The notes below the pieces were generated by a model, which was not told the origin of the DNA, did no database searches, and was given only the letters and a program-made list of their open reading frames with translations. Shown here in pieces: positions 22,611 to 33,341 of a stretch of DNA of 64,000 nucleotides. Source of the stretch: Apodospora peruviana (Eukaryota > Ascomycota > Sordariomycetes > Sordariales > Lasiosphaeriaceae). The stretch lies in the NCBI GenBank assembly GCA_033439685.1, contig JAUEDM010000007.1, positions 2,346,501-2,410,500 on the forward strand, read 5' to 3'. The position numbers were made by a program, and so were the translations under genes. How positions within the stretch are numbered: the stretch's first letter is position 1; every line of letters starts with the position of its first letter.

Positions 22611-23439
22611 ATGTGGTCCGCAACGCGACGATCGGCTGCCGTCCTTGCAGCAGCAATATTCACTTTGATGATCAACCCATCCTCATGCTGCGAGTTCATC
22701 ACCACAACCCTTCCCCCAGCAGCAACGGGCGCATGCAAACCCGTAACGTGGGAGAACAAGAACGACAATGGCGCAGCTACACCCACCACGACGTCGGTAG
22801 CCCCGCGCCCAACGCACACGTACGCCGTACCATGGAAACTAGGAAGCGACGTCCAGGAGGGCGAAATATTCTGCCGTTATCACGCCAAGACCTACGAGGA
22901 TGTCGGGCCGAACGAATGCGCGAGGTTGGCGGACCGTTATGGGTTGTCGCTGGACAAATTCTATTTCCTCAACCCGACGCTTGTTGCGCCTGACTGCGGG
23001 GGAATCAGGCCGTGGACCAGTTATTGTGTTCGCGGATGTGAGTTTCCCTCTTCTTGGTAGACCATAATTGATAGACATCGTTGACATTTGTCTATGTACA
23101 GTCATTGAACCTGTGCGGGCGTACGACGGCTGGTGCGGACCTGATCACAGAGATGCGACCTGCATCGGTATGGACAGAGGCCAGTGCTGCAATTCGGAGA
23201 CTTGGAGGTGCGGGGACAGGAACGACGAGGACTGCGCGCCGGGCATATGTTATGAGGGTGTGTGTTGGGGACATAAAGTCTACACGACCGACGGCACTTG
23301 CGGCGAGCAGAACGGGGGGCGACAGTGCGCTGGTAAATGGGGCGATTGCTGCAGTAAAGATGGGCGCTGTGGAACGGGAGACGAGTTTTGTGCTGAGGCG
23401 AAGTGTCAGTCGGGGAACTGCGTGTGTGATCATGTTTGA
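22611..23439 (+). CDS. Secreted LysM plus chitin-binding (CBM18-like) protein, 254 aa
   Basis: Extracellular chitin-binding protein. Two exons (22611-23037, 23102-23439) with a 64-nt intron. Residues 1-25 are a signal peptide with a hydrophobic core AAVLAAAIFTLMI. A fungal LysM domain follows: GEIFCRYHAKTYEDVGPNECARLADRYG, then LSLDKFYFLNPTL and IRPWTSYCV. After the intron come cysteine-dense segments. The first (YDGWCGP to CYEGVCWG) and the second (GTCGEQNGGRQCAG, WGDCCSKDGRCG, EFCAEAKC) resemble hevein-like CBM18 modules. LysM effectors hide chitin from hosts or bacteria and protect hyphae from chitinases; which role applies here is unknown. A longer open reading upstream of 22611 lacks a signal peptide and is taken as 5' UTR. 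Confidence 0.87.
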
Positions 23440-23842
23440 AAGGACAACCTGATCGTGGTGCATTTTAGGTGGATTGGGGAACTAGCTTCGGTTTCTACGT
23501 GGTACGATGAGCAGTTTCAAGAGATGAGGATTGGAATTGCCCATTCGAGGCAGTCCGTTGTGCGGAATAAGTGCTGGCCCGGATTGTTTGGATTAGCCGG
23601 GTGAGCAAGGCATACAACACGATATAATGATGCATCTTTGGAATAAAAGAAGGGTTAAGAAAATAAATTTCTTCCTGATCAAGGCACCCGCAAATACAAA
23701 GCTTGGTATGGTGACGCCCTCCCAATGAAAGCAACGCATCAAGATCCTAGCCAACCCTCGGCCCTCTTCGCCATCATCAGAATCCATCTTCATAGCTGTC
23801 TCTAGTCTGCCCAGTCCGAATTCCCAATGGCTTTACAAGTTA
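23440..23842. other. Convergent intergenic region
   Basis: 3' sides of the LysM gene and of the uncertain minus-strand gene. Nothing else is seen. Confidence 0.55.
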
Positions 23843-24334
23843 TTAAATCCCGTGAACCATTTCCGAAATCTCGACAACTTGGTCCCATTCGTAGCACTCG
23901 TTCTTTAGGGCCGAGCATAGCGTATCGGCTTCGTCTTGATGTTCGTCCAAAACGCGTAGAGCCTCGCTACCGTCCACGAAAAGGGTAGCGTTATGCATGA
24001 GGTCATGCAACTTATAATGTGTCATGAGGTTGGTGCCCCTCAACTGTACCTCGCGCCACAGGCTATCGGCATTCGCCTCGAGCCTGAGATGCTCCGGCAA
24101 CTCCTGGTTTGCGTGGGCACGCCAAGAGGCGTCAAAGGTTTCGTAATCTTCCTGCGTAAATTTCAACATCAATCGCAGGTGGTACTTCGTCTTCAGGCCC
24201 CCCACGAGCTTGACGGCCCAGTCGTTGATGATGGCCTGGATCGAAGCCTCGGTTTCGATGCGTATCGGATTGGTTGGCTCAAAGGTACTGGCGACGTCAA
24301 ATGTCTGGGCACCGAGGTGGTAGGCACCCCGCAC
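23843..24334 (-). CDS. Uncertain hypothetical gene, at least 163 aa, 5' end not resolved
   Basis: I do not recognise this protein. The open frame ends HGI-stop and has good amino-acid balance, with segments such as INDWAVKLVGGLKTKYHLRL, FDASWRAHANQELPEHLRL and LHDLMHNATLFVDGSEALRV. It has no ATG at its left edge, so an upstream exon is needed. About 100-250 bp upstream, a different frame gives MEVAQYHPARRAGENTYIHN and then NAALGMAAAMGSVDTLGR, which is weakly ankyrin-like, but I could not find a splice pair that joins the two cleanly. It may be a decayed gene or one with an unusual exon structure. Confidence 0.35.
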   Translation of the reverse strand: MRGAYHLGAQTFDVASTFEPTNPIRIETEASIQAIINDWAVKLVGGLKTKYHLRLMLKFTQEDYETFDASWRAHANQELPEHLRLEANADSLWREVQLRGTNLMTHYKLHDLMHNATLFVDGSEALRVLDEHQDEADTLCSALKNECYEWDQVVEISEMVHGI

Positions 24335-24855
24335 AGTAAGTTGCCCACTTCCTCATCGTCGCCAAAGCCGATCAACTTGATTATCATCTTAGGCGTCTAC
24401 TAACTTTCATTCACAATAGCGCCCGAGCGTGTCAACAGAGCCCATGGCCGCGGCCATGCCGAGGGCAGCATTGTTATGAATGTAGGTATTCTCCCCGGCT
24501 CGTCGGGCGGGATGATATTGCGCAACCTCCATTCAGAAAACACTCCAAACGGGATTACCGGGCCCTGGCAATCCCACCCTGGACATTCGGTCTTGCGTCT
24601 TGCCCCGCCCGATGTGCCCTTAAGGGACGACGGCAAAGGGTTGGAGTTGAATTGGAAAGCCTATCCAGTTTCAAACACACGGAGTTATCTACCGCCAGCT
24701 AGGCCGTGTTCCGGATCACCGTGGCAGGGCCAATACGCCCGGTGTGCAGGAGGATGAGCAGATGTCGCAAGTACTTATATGGTGTGTTAGCGGTGCCTTC
24801 AACGGCAACTAGTACTGCATGATGCATCAATCCGACCCGGGCAATTGCAAAGTCA
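24335..24855. other. Region with a possible unresolved 5' exon
   Basis: Contains the weak ankyrin-like minus-strand phrase mentioned for the adjacent gene and the divergent promoter of the coiled-coil membrane protein gene. No firm gene model. Confidence 0.4.
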
Positions 24856-25701
24856 TTGTCACGTGGGATGACGGTGTGTAAGGCAGGTAGCAGGGGTCTG
24901 GATATCAGTGGCACACTTATCATCCTTCTTCTCGTTCTCGGCCCTACATGGTATTGTCTTTCATGGTGTGCTAAATGGAGAATACAGGTCGGCCAGCAGC
25001 AAGCCATCGTCAGAGGCATCGAGACCTCGATTATGCAGCGAACCTCGCAACTTGTGCGAGAAAAGGCCGCGCAGGTCGAGGCGGATTTGGCGGCAAAGTT
25101 CAAGCAAATGTCCCTTAACGTCAACCGAATCATTTCACGATATGACGAGGACGTCGGAAAATCTCGACAGTTCAGTATGACTCAAAAGCGTGATATTAAC
25201 GCCCTTGAAGGATTGAGTGGTAGGATGCGCAGGGCTACCGAAGCTTTGGAGGAGCGCGTCAAGAAACTGGAGACACCAAAGTGGGTTGTCTATGAGCAGC
25301 AAGAGGAAAACAAGCGCGTTGATAGTCGCCTGACAATTGTCGGGGGTCTTGCTTATAATGTAAGTTTCCTTTCCCCTCATCTTTACCCGTCGTTACCTTT
25401 GTTCAAATTATTCAATGCTAACGCTGGGCATCTCTTCCAGACTTCGCAAAACTCTATCAATGATGTGCGCACCACGGATAAGATGATAGCCGAGTTGGAG
25501 AAGAAGATGGCTGCAAACGTAAAGGGGTCTGAGATGTTCAAGGGGGAAGTGGCTCGCGAACTCCCTTGGCTGCAGGATAAAGTTGTTGGACTGAAGGATA
25601 ATGTTGCTGAGCTTCAGCGTGAGACTGCGGCGCTTGAGTGCAAGAACGCTGCGCTTGAGCAGCAGGTCCAGGATCTGGAGCAGCGAGTTGGTGGTTTTTA
25701 A
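24856..25701 (+). CDS. Putative single-pass membrane coiled-coil protein, 254 aa
   Basis: Function unknown. Two exons (24856-25359 and 25441-25701) with an 81-nt intron (GTAAGT to TTCCAG) in phase 0. The N-terminus has one hydrophobic segment, GTLIILLLVLGPTWYCLSW (about residues 19-37), which could anchor the protein. The rest is helical and charged, with heptad-like patterns in the first exon (LVREKAAQVEADLAAKFKQM, MRRATEALEERVKKLE) and a strong coiled coil at the end (VAELQRETAALECKNAALEQ and QVQDLEQRV). A long dimeric or trimeric coil on a membrane anchor would fit a tether or scaffold, but this is inference. The hydrophobic part depends on the chosen start. Confidence 0.55.
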   Translation: MSRGMTVCKAGSRGLDISGTLIILLLVLGPTWYCLSWCAKWRIQVGQQQAIVRGIETSIMQRTSQLVREKAAQVEADLAAKFKQMSLNVNRIISRYDEDVGKSRQFSMTQKRDINALEGLSGRMRRATEALEERVKKLETPKWVVYEQQEENKRVDSRLTIVGGLAYNVSFLSPHLYPSLPLFKLFNANAGHLFQTSQNSINDVRTTDKMIAELEKKMAANVKGSEMFKGEVARELPWLQDKVVGLKDNVAELQRETAALECKNAALEQQVQDLEQRVGGF

Positions 25702-26347
25702 AAGCAGAGGAGTCTGGGAGTTGACTGGGCTGAACTTGGGCATGGGTTTCGCTTGGTACCGGCGTCGTTTGTTGCATCGAAGGTACCCATGGGAGTCTGT
25801 TGGATATATTTGCTTGGAGTATGATGGGAATTTCAAGGTGGCGTTTGAAAGGAGTCCAAGATACTACTGAAAATTGTGCTTTTGAAATGATTCTAGATAC
25901 CTTTGAAATTGAACCCCGAGGAGTTTATGCTTGTACTTTGGAAGATGCCATTGTTTTCTGTGCGGCGCTCACTCTTTTGTCCAACCCTGCAGTGGTGATA
26001 TCCAACCCATGTTTATGGCCATGTTGGCGCCAATCTGCAGGGAGGTACAACCTTCTCAAAGGACTACCTCCCCTTAAATTTATCGATTTCCGACGGGCCA
26101 GAATCGTCGTCATTTCAAGCCGCAAATGCCAAGGTCCATCGTTTGCTCCGCCGAATTCCCCACCTAACTCCCCTAACCCACCACATCCCCACAGCTTATT
26201 TCAACGTCAATTCATCATTTTGCCGAGCGGCCAGACCACGCACGTCGTCAAAACCTCGCACAGCAAAAAAGGATGCCCGACGACGAAACGACACCTCTCC
26301 TCCTCCCTCGAATCAACACCGCCACAACCACTACCACAGAATCAAAG
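25702..26347. other. Intergenic region before the DUF423 gene
   Basis: 3' region of the coiled-coil gene and promoter/leader of the DUF423 gene. The latter is C-rich and purine-poor shortly before the start. No other gene is supported. Confidence 0.55.
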
Positions 26348-26767
26348 ATGAGCAGCACCGTATTCTGGAAAATCGGCGCCCTCTACGGCGCCTCCGCCGT
26401 CGCGATCGGCGCGTTCGGCGCCCACGGGCTCAAGAAGCGCATCGCGGACCCGCAGAAGTTAGCGAACTGGTCGACGGCGGCTCAGTACCAGGTATTTTTT
26501 GTCTCGCCTACTTTGGAAGAGAGTGATTGATTGACGGGAGACAAAAAGCTTGTCCACTCAGTTGTCGTGCTCATCGCTCGCGATCACCCGATCGCTTGCG
26601 GTCTGCTGACCGCCGGCATGACCATGTTCAGCGGGAGCATCTACGCGCTCACGCTCGACACGGATCGGTTCCGCTCTTTGGGTCCTGTGACGCCTTTGGG
26701 GGGGCTGTGTCTGATTGCCGGGTGGTTGGCGTTGGCTTTCAGTAAAGGACGGGTGGGGAGGTTCTAA
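26348..26767 (+). CDS. DUF423 family small membrane protein, 120 aa
   Basis: Small integral membrane protein of the DUF423 family (bacterial YgdD-like), of unknown biochemical function. Two exons (26348-26491, 26549-26767) with a 57-nt intron (GTATTT to AAAAG). Family signature residues are clear: IGALYGASAVAIGAFGAHGL near the N-terminus and WSTAAQYQLVHSVVVL across the splice. The second half has GLLTAGMTMFSGSIYALTL, then LGPVTPLGGLCLIAGWLALA. Four hydrophobic segments are expected. An in-frame ATG at 26273 would add a 25-residue polar extension (MPDDETTPLLLPRINTA); I prefer the internal start because it gives the usual family N-terminus. Confidence 0.85.
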
Positions 26768-27116
26768 ATCTGAACGATTGACTTACTGTGCTGAGTGGAT
26801 TGATGATTGGTTGTTTCACCAGGACTCTCTCGTCGCGTAGGTACCTTTCAGATAGATGTCAAAGGCAGTAAGTACTTAGGTTGACTTTTGTGGGCAACAT
26901 CAATATAAAAAGACAGCCCAGCAGCACGACATCATCGTGTTGCATGGGGGTTAGTTAGTATATACACCACACGGAAAGTACGCACAAGACCAAGATGTTG
27001 ATGAATTCGTTACGATAGCGCCCGCAATCATAAATAAGTCCATGCGAAATAATGATACCCTAATGCAACGCCAATAAACAGAAGCACCTGCCTGGCACCC
27101 AACAATACCCCCATCA
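26768..27116. other. Convergent intergenic region
   Basis: Shared 3' region of the DUF423 gene and the amidase fusion gene. Nothing else is seen. Confidence 0.6.
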
Positions 27117-29374
27117 TCACTTGGAGAAAGCCTCCTTAAACGCGTCCTCCGCCACCGCCGCAATATCCAGCACCTTGGCATCGTATCCGCTCCCGCCCAG
27201 GACCGTAATCCCAAACGGCAACTCCACCCCGCCTGCTCCGCCGCTCCCCTCGTCCGCTGCGTACATCCCCACGGGAACATTCACTCCACACAGGTCGACC
27301 ACGTTGGCATAGTGCGTAAACGTCCCCAACTTCGAGTTCAATTTCAAGGGATCCGCTTGCATCTGCTCGATCGTCGGGTGCTGCGTCGTCGTGGGCACAA
27401 CCAGCACGTCGATCCCTCCTCTCAGAGTATCAAACGTCTGTTGCGCCTTGCGGGTCAGCTGGATCTGCAGCGCCTGGTCCCTAAAGACGTCATACGCAGA
27501 CGGCGGTTTCGATAGCGCCGTCCCGAACAGCGATTTGATGACCGGATGTAGCTCCTCGAGGCGGGTCTGCAGGAAATCAAGCCCGATACACGTCATCCGT
27601 TCGTGCAGGAGCGCGCCCTCGTAGAGCAGGTCCCCGGCCACCTCAAAGACGGTGTAATCGATCTCGACCAACCGACCGCCGCAAGACCGAAGGGTCTGGA
27701 CGGCGCGGCCGAAAAAGTCGCGGTAGGCTTGTGTGCAGACCTCGAGCGAGGAGGCAGGCGGTATGGCGAACGTGAAGCCGCCGAAGCGTGGGCCGCGGAA
27801 GTCGACTTGCCATGTCACGAGAGTGTGTGGGAGCTTGGAGAAGGGGTCGTCACGGTCGTGGTGGGCGATGATTTGCCACACTTTCCGGGTGTCGGTTACA
27901 GACGGGGCAACCACGGTGATAGTGTCTAGGGTGCGGCAGGCGGGGACGAGACCTTTGGCCGAGACGGTGCCTTTGGTGGGTTTGAAACCGACGATGCCGT
28001 TGAAAGCTGCCGGGACGCGACCGCTGCCGGCCGTGTCTGTGGCGAGGCCGAACGAGACGAGCTTTGCGCCAACGGAGACCGAGGAACCAGACGAAGACCC
28101 ACCCGAGATGTGTTTATCGCTAAATACGCTGTGTGTGATGCCGTACGGAGAGCGGCACCCCGACAAGCCGGTGGCTAACTGGTCGAGGTTGGCTTTTCCG
28201 ATAAAGATCCCGCCTGCGTCGAGGACGTGTTGGACGGCTGGCGCATTTTCGGTTGGGGTGTATGCATATTGGGGACACGCAGCAGTGGTGGGGACCCCGG
28301 CAACATCGATTGTGTCCTTGACGGAGAATGGGACGCCGTATAGAGGAGGTAGCGGCTTACCAGAGTATTGTTCTGCAAGCTTCACTGCCGCTTCTAGTGC
28401 CTTTTCTCTCGTCTCTAGCTGGATCCACACTGCCGGGTCGACGAGCTCGTATTTTTCAATCCTGTCAAATACAAAGTTGACGACTTCAGCTGGAGTTGTG
28501 ATGCCTTTCTTGTATCGGGATATCAGCTCGTCGATGGGAGGCAGTCCGTCGTCTGTGAGCAGGGGAGGTGTAGCGGGTGGTGTCAGTTGGGTCAAAGACT
28601 GGTTAACTGTTGCGAAAAAGTCGGAACTGGTAGCGACGAAGCCAAAGAGGCCGTCTTGTCCACAGACAGTGTCCAGTGATGTCGTGACTTGCTGGGCGTC
28701 AAACCCCTGCGTGCAGTCCTCAAGAACACAGCATTGATAGCCCCGGTCGTTGCATTCACGCAGTGTTGTCGTGACACAACACCTAGACAGAAGTTAGCAG
28801 ATGGACGCCCAGACTGAGTTAGATAGGACGGAGGAGAGCTGACTTACTCTGTAGTGACGCCCGTGAAAAGGATATGAGTAATTCCTCGAGCAAGGAGAAT
28901 CCTGTGGATATTCGTCCCCCAGAAGCTGCCCTTGCCGGGTTTGTCAATGATTGTCTCACCAGGCCACGGCGTCAGTTCGTCCACAATGTCATGGCCGTAC
29001 TCGCCCCTGACCAATAGGCGACCCATGGGGCCTTGGTCAGCGATGCCCATGGTGTGGTGGCCATTGGGATTGGAGATCTGGCGCAGCTTCTTTGCAGGTG
29101 GCAAGTCTGCAAGGTCGGGCTGGTGACCTTCGCGGGTGTGAATGACATGGCCCCCGACGGACCGGAAGACATCGAGAATTCTCTTCACAGTCGGCACAAT
29201 GGCACGCGCCTTGGAGAAGATCTCATCGTCCCCGCATTGGATCGAGCCAAATCCACCGGGATCGACAAAATCCCTCTGGATGTCGATGATGATCAAGGCT
29301 GTTGTAGAAAGAGGGAACTGGAAGTCATAGGGCCGGGCGTTTGGGAGGGAGAGCATGGGGCCCGGCGACGTCAT
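27117..29374 (-). CDS. Isochorismatase-like hydrolase fused to allophanate-hydrolase-type amidase, 730 aa
   Basis: Two exons (29374-28848, 28782-27117) joined by a 66-nt intron; the splice restores TGVTTECCVTTTLRECNDRG. Residues 20-235 form an isochorismatase-like amidohydrolase: IIIDIQRDFVDPGGFG (Asp31), IHTREGHQPDLADLP, RGEYGHDIVDEL, IDKPGKGSF (Lys145) and nucleophile Cys178. REGH, RGEPGWDI-like and DKPGKGSF blocks are those I know from biuret amidohydrolases. Residues 255-730 are an amidase-signature domain: VPFSVKDTIDVAG (Lys331), GGSSSGSS, DTAGSGRVPA (Ser429) and KGLVPACRTLDT, the last a mark of allophanate hydrolases. The extra C-terminal domain of bacterial AtzF is absent. No signal peptide, so cytosolic. 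Inference: biuret to allophanate to ammonia and CO2 in one chain. An NCS1 permease gene is divergent across a 2-kb promoter region. Confidence 0.9.
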
Positions 29375-31371
29375 TATTCCTTTCGTCCGGTGTTGGTCTG
29401 TCCAAGCCTTGATGCTTACCGAAGGGATTCGAGGACAGCAGTGAAGTGCTCAGGATTGGCGTCAGGTTCCAAGATCGAGAGAAAACTTTTTTTCGGGAAC
29501 TCCGATCGGGATGCTAGGAGAATTTTTTTCTCTAGGGCAAGGGTTGATAACAGAAGATGCAAACTTGATCCTCTGGTCAATCTTCACCCAACGCGAAGCA
29601 AGGTGTCCTTTGGTGTTTGGCGATTACTTGGCTGGATAAGGGCTCTAGAGTTTACCGACGGCGACGGAAACAAGAAACCCGGGGAGCTGATACCGGGAGA
29701 ATGGTCACTGGTGGCCGCTCGGCATATCCTCCGTCGGCGCTGGACAGCACGGCCTTATCATTATATCGGAACCATCATGTTCCAAGAGGTTGCATGGTTC
29801 TAGCCAGGCCGGGTGGCGGGCTGCCAGTCTGGATCCAATTGGCAGGCCCGCCGGGCTTCCCGTGTGGCCATCTTATCGTCCGGTACGTACGTTCACGATG
29901 CAGGCACGCGGGGTAAGGGTGTGGTGGGCGACGCGGGGTCGAGAACGGCTGATGGGCTCGCCGACGGCCCGGCGGCGGTCGGAGATAAGAGCGCGTCTTT
30001 GTTGGGAAGGAACGTGGCAGGCGTGGGTACAACGCGTGCGCGACCATGCACACCAACAGAAGTATTGAAAGTTTTATTTTTACCTTGAATTGCTGTTGGA
30101 AATGGAAGAGGGCTACATGGATCTGCCATTACCCTGCTGGTGACTGTGCAGGTAGTACTGGCAGCAACTGGACAATTCAAGACAAGAGACCAGAAATGGA
30201 AGGAGAAAGAGATCGCAATGACCTTCTAGAAGTGTCTAACTGGTCTGCTGCTACTTCCTCGAGCACAGTTGGACGCGCTTGCCATTTTGAAATCAATCAA
30301 GTTCATCATTTCTGGTCAGGAACTTCCAGGTTGGTAAGAGTCGACTTCCACACTCATCATAGTTCTCTCGACATTGCCCATGTCCACCTCTGGAAGCAAT
30401 CAAACCCAGAGTACACTCAAATCTCGGTGATGTCCCTGAGTTAGATCCCCAAGCGGACCGGAACCTCATCGGCAGCCTTTGCTCACACTGCACAGCATCA
30501 CTCGTCCCGGCAGTCAGCCGTCGGCGCCCAGCTATCCAACGAGATCTTGGTGCGGACACCGGTTTCTCATATCGATAACAAAAAATCGATGCCTCCAATG
30601 AGTCCAATTGCCCCAGCTTGATAAGAACGCCCACCGCTCTGATGAGTCTGCTCGACCGCCGTCAGCACTGGCACCCCAGCCCCCACAACCAACATGCACC
30701 TCCACGTTAGGGCCAATCTCGGCCATGACCAGAAACGCCACGCTCCCCAGTTATTGGTCGTCTGTCGCCTGTGGATAGCGTTGTACCCAGAAGCTCATGC
30801 ATGGTCGGTTGGAACTCGGGAAGGGGTCAAGACATGATTGGAAGCCATCGTGAGGAGCTGTCGGCACTCGACCCGAATGGTCTAGCCAGCATATGCACAA
30901 CATGTGACCACAGGAGTGCCCAACCCTCTTGGGATCCAGACCAGACTGTTATCTCTGGCCCCAGCTTGCCCGCCTGTCTGGGAAGCGCATGGCCGTCGGC
31001 AGACCTCTACTTGCCACAGGGCTATCTTATCTGGGTAGGTGCAGCCCTCCCATCCCTCAGCGCTGACAATTCTGGATGAGGCGTTATTCCCAGACAACTA
31101 TTCGCAGCTGGAGGACAAGGCGCTCCTTGCTTGTCAACTGATAGGCTGGAGCACAAATCTTTGCAGGCGGCACGGTCCTAATCAATATTGACTCTGTCTG
31201 GATGAGATTGAGGTTTCCCATCAGGACGTTGAAATGTAACCTCGGGCTATATATGACAGTCACCGCATCTCCGGTCCAAACACATGAGACACTGCATCGT
31301 TCCTCAAACAAGAGGTTGAGTGGACAACTCTTTGCCTTTCCAACACGTGTTGCGCCGTCCCTCTCTCCAAT
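29375..31371. other. 2-kb divergent promoter region between amidase fusion and NCS1 permease
   Basis: No gene is supported between the two divergent starts; frames up to about 140 codons lack recognisable features. Several GATAA-type motifs occur in either orientation, for example near 29878, 29985, 30948 and 31023, which would suit nitrogen control by a GATA factor of the AreA/NIT2 type. Confidence 0.5.
31023..31032. promoter_or_regulatory. Paired GATA-type motif upstream of the NCS1 permease gene
   Basis: The sequence TATCTTATCT contains two GATA cores on the minus strand within ten bases, about 340 bp before the permease start. Fungal nitrogen GATA activators prefer closely spaced pairs. 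Binding is inference. Confidence 0.35.
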
Positions 31372-33341
31372 ATGCTCCGCCAACGGGTCAATGCCGTCAA
31401 GGCGGACTTGAAGTCCAAGAAGACGAAGGAAGGCTGGGTCTTGCCTCGCGCGCCGTCGTCGTTTGCTGATCCAGGTGCCTGGTGCGTTCGCTCCCGCTTT
31501 GTCTTCTTCCAACAGCCTTCGTCGTGTGTACTGATCAGAGTGTGTCTATAGGACCAACATCGATTGCGATGTCACCCCCCTTGATCGCCGAACATGGTCG
31601 GCTTATACTATGTTTGGTTACTGGTTCTCGGACGCCCTAAACGCCCAGAGTTGGATGGCTCCGGCATCCATCATCGCCATTGGCTTGACTTGGTTAGTCA
31701 CATGGACCCCGTACCATCTTCTCCAAGCTCCATGGCTAATGGTTCTATAAGGCGCGAGGCTGTTGTTTGCATCATCTTCGGCAGTTTGGTCTGCACCGTG
31801 CCGCTTGTCCTCAACGGCATGGTCGGCGCTCGACTCCATATTCCCTACCCTGTCGCTATCCGTGCCTCGTTCGGCTGGTACTTCTCTCGCTTCGCCGTCG
31901 TTACTCGCGCCACCACTGCCCTGTTCTGGCACGCCATCCAGTCATACACCGGGTCGACAGCCATGACGCAGTGTATCCGTGCCATCTGGCCCTCATACCT
32001 CGACATCCCGAACCACATCCCGGAGAGCATCGGCATCACCACACAGGGCATGGTCAGCCACCTGATCTTCTTCTGCGTGCAGTTCCCGATTCTGCTGATC
32101 CCGCCCCACAAGCTCAAGTGGTTCTTCATTGCAAAGTGCGGTACGTTATAATGGAGCCGTACACTACAGTACAACCAACTGATAGCCATTTGTTTTTAGT
32201 TCTGGTCATTACCACTTCCGTCGCCACCGTCATCACCATGACCTCCAAGGCCGGTGGCTCTGGTGAGATCTGGAGTCTGCCATATGAAGTCCACGGTAGC
32301 GCCAGGTCGTGGCTCATTCTGTCCTCCTTGTCCAGTATCACTGGTGGGTGGTAAGTCTTCCTACCCCCAGAGGACTCTCAAGTCCAGAGCTGACATTATC
32401 TCTGCAGGGCCACAATGGCAACCAACATCCCCGATTTTACCCGCTATCTCAAGACCGACAAGGGCGTCTACTGGCAGGTCCTCTTCCTGCCCGGAATCCA
32501 GCTGATGCTTGGCTTCTTCGGCATCATCTGCTGCTCTGCCTCCAAGGTCGTGTACGGAGAGTACATTTGGGATCCACTTCAGATTGCCTCCCATTGGGAT
32601 GGGCCCTCCGGCCGCGCCGGCGCCTTCTTCGTCGGCCTGAGCTGGGTTGTCGCCCAGATTGGTACCAACCTGTCGGCCAATGTCATCAGCTGTGCCAACG
32701 ACATATGCTGCCTCTTTCCCAAGTGGATTAATATCAGGCGCGGCGTCATCCTAACCACCTTCACTGCGTGCTGGATCATGCAACCGTGGAAGATTATCCA
32801 CTCGGCGCAGTCTCTGCTGGCCTTCATGGCTGGTCTCGGCATCTTCCTGGCTCCGATTGCGGCTCTGCTCAGTGCCGACTTTTGGATTGTGCACAAGCAC
32901 AAGTATGACGTTCCCGGTCTCTACCGCGCTCATGGCAGGTACAGGTACAACAAATTTGGTACCAACTGGCGTGCTGTGGTTGCTTTCCTTGTCAGCGTCG
33001 TCCCTTCCCTTCCTGGAATGTAAGTTGATCCCAAAGATATCCTTTCTGGTATCATTTGCTGACAATGAATGTACAGGGCCGCATCGGTCAATCCCGCCCT
33101 CACTGAGAGTGTCGGTGGAGCCAACAAACTGTACTATATGTTTTATTTCTGGGGCTACACTAGCGCGTTCATTGTGTACTCGCTTCTTAGCCACTTCTTC
33201 CCGTCCCCCGAGACCCAAATCCCCGCAACCATTTACGATGACAGCGATGTCATTTCGGGCGAGGGCGAGGGTGATAAGGATTCGAACTCGGAGGTGCCCG
33301 ATGAGAAGCTGGGTGGCAAGGTGGAGACTTCCCCCGTTTAG
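31372..33341 (+). CDS. NCS1 family nucleobase/allantoin-type permease, 555 aa
   Basis: Plasma-membrane proton symporter of the nucleobase:cation symporter-1 family. Six exons (31372-31481, 31552-31692, 31752-32140, 32200-32350, 32408-33019, 33077-33341) keep one frame throughout. The N-terminal cytosolic tail ends in CDVTPLDRRTWSAYTMFGYW, followed by FSDALNAQSWMAPASIIAIG, the family's first membrane segment. Other hallmarks are VNG-like VLNGMVGARLHIPYPV, RASFGWYFSRFAVVTRATTA, the TMATNIPDFTRY motif, VGLSWVVAQIGTNLSANVIS and CCLFPKWINIRRG. Twelve membrane segments are expected. The C-terminus is acidic (DDSDVISGEGEGDKDSNSE), as in fungal Fur proteins, where it serves in turnover. The divergent amidase fusion gene suggests a substrate such as biuret, allantoin, uracil or a related urea derivative. 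Confidence 0.93.

Noticed and set aside
27117..28595. Amidase as a separate gene starting near 28595
   Set aside because: There is no ATG there. The frame is continuous with the isochorismatase-like exon through a good GT-AG intron that restores TTECCV.
29033..29803. 256-codon plus-strand frame over the isochorismatase exon
   Set aside because: It is the complementary frame of a strongly conserved coding exon.
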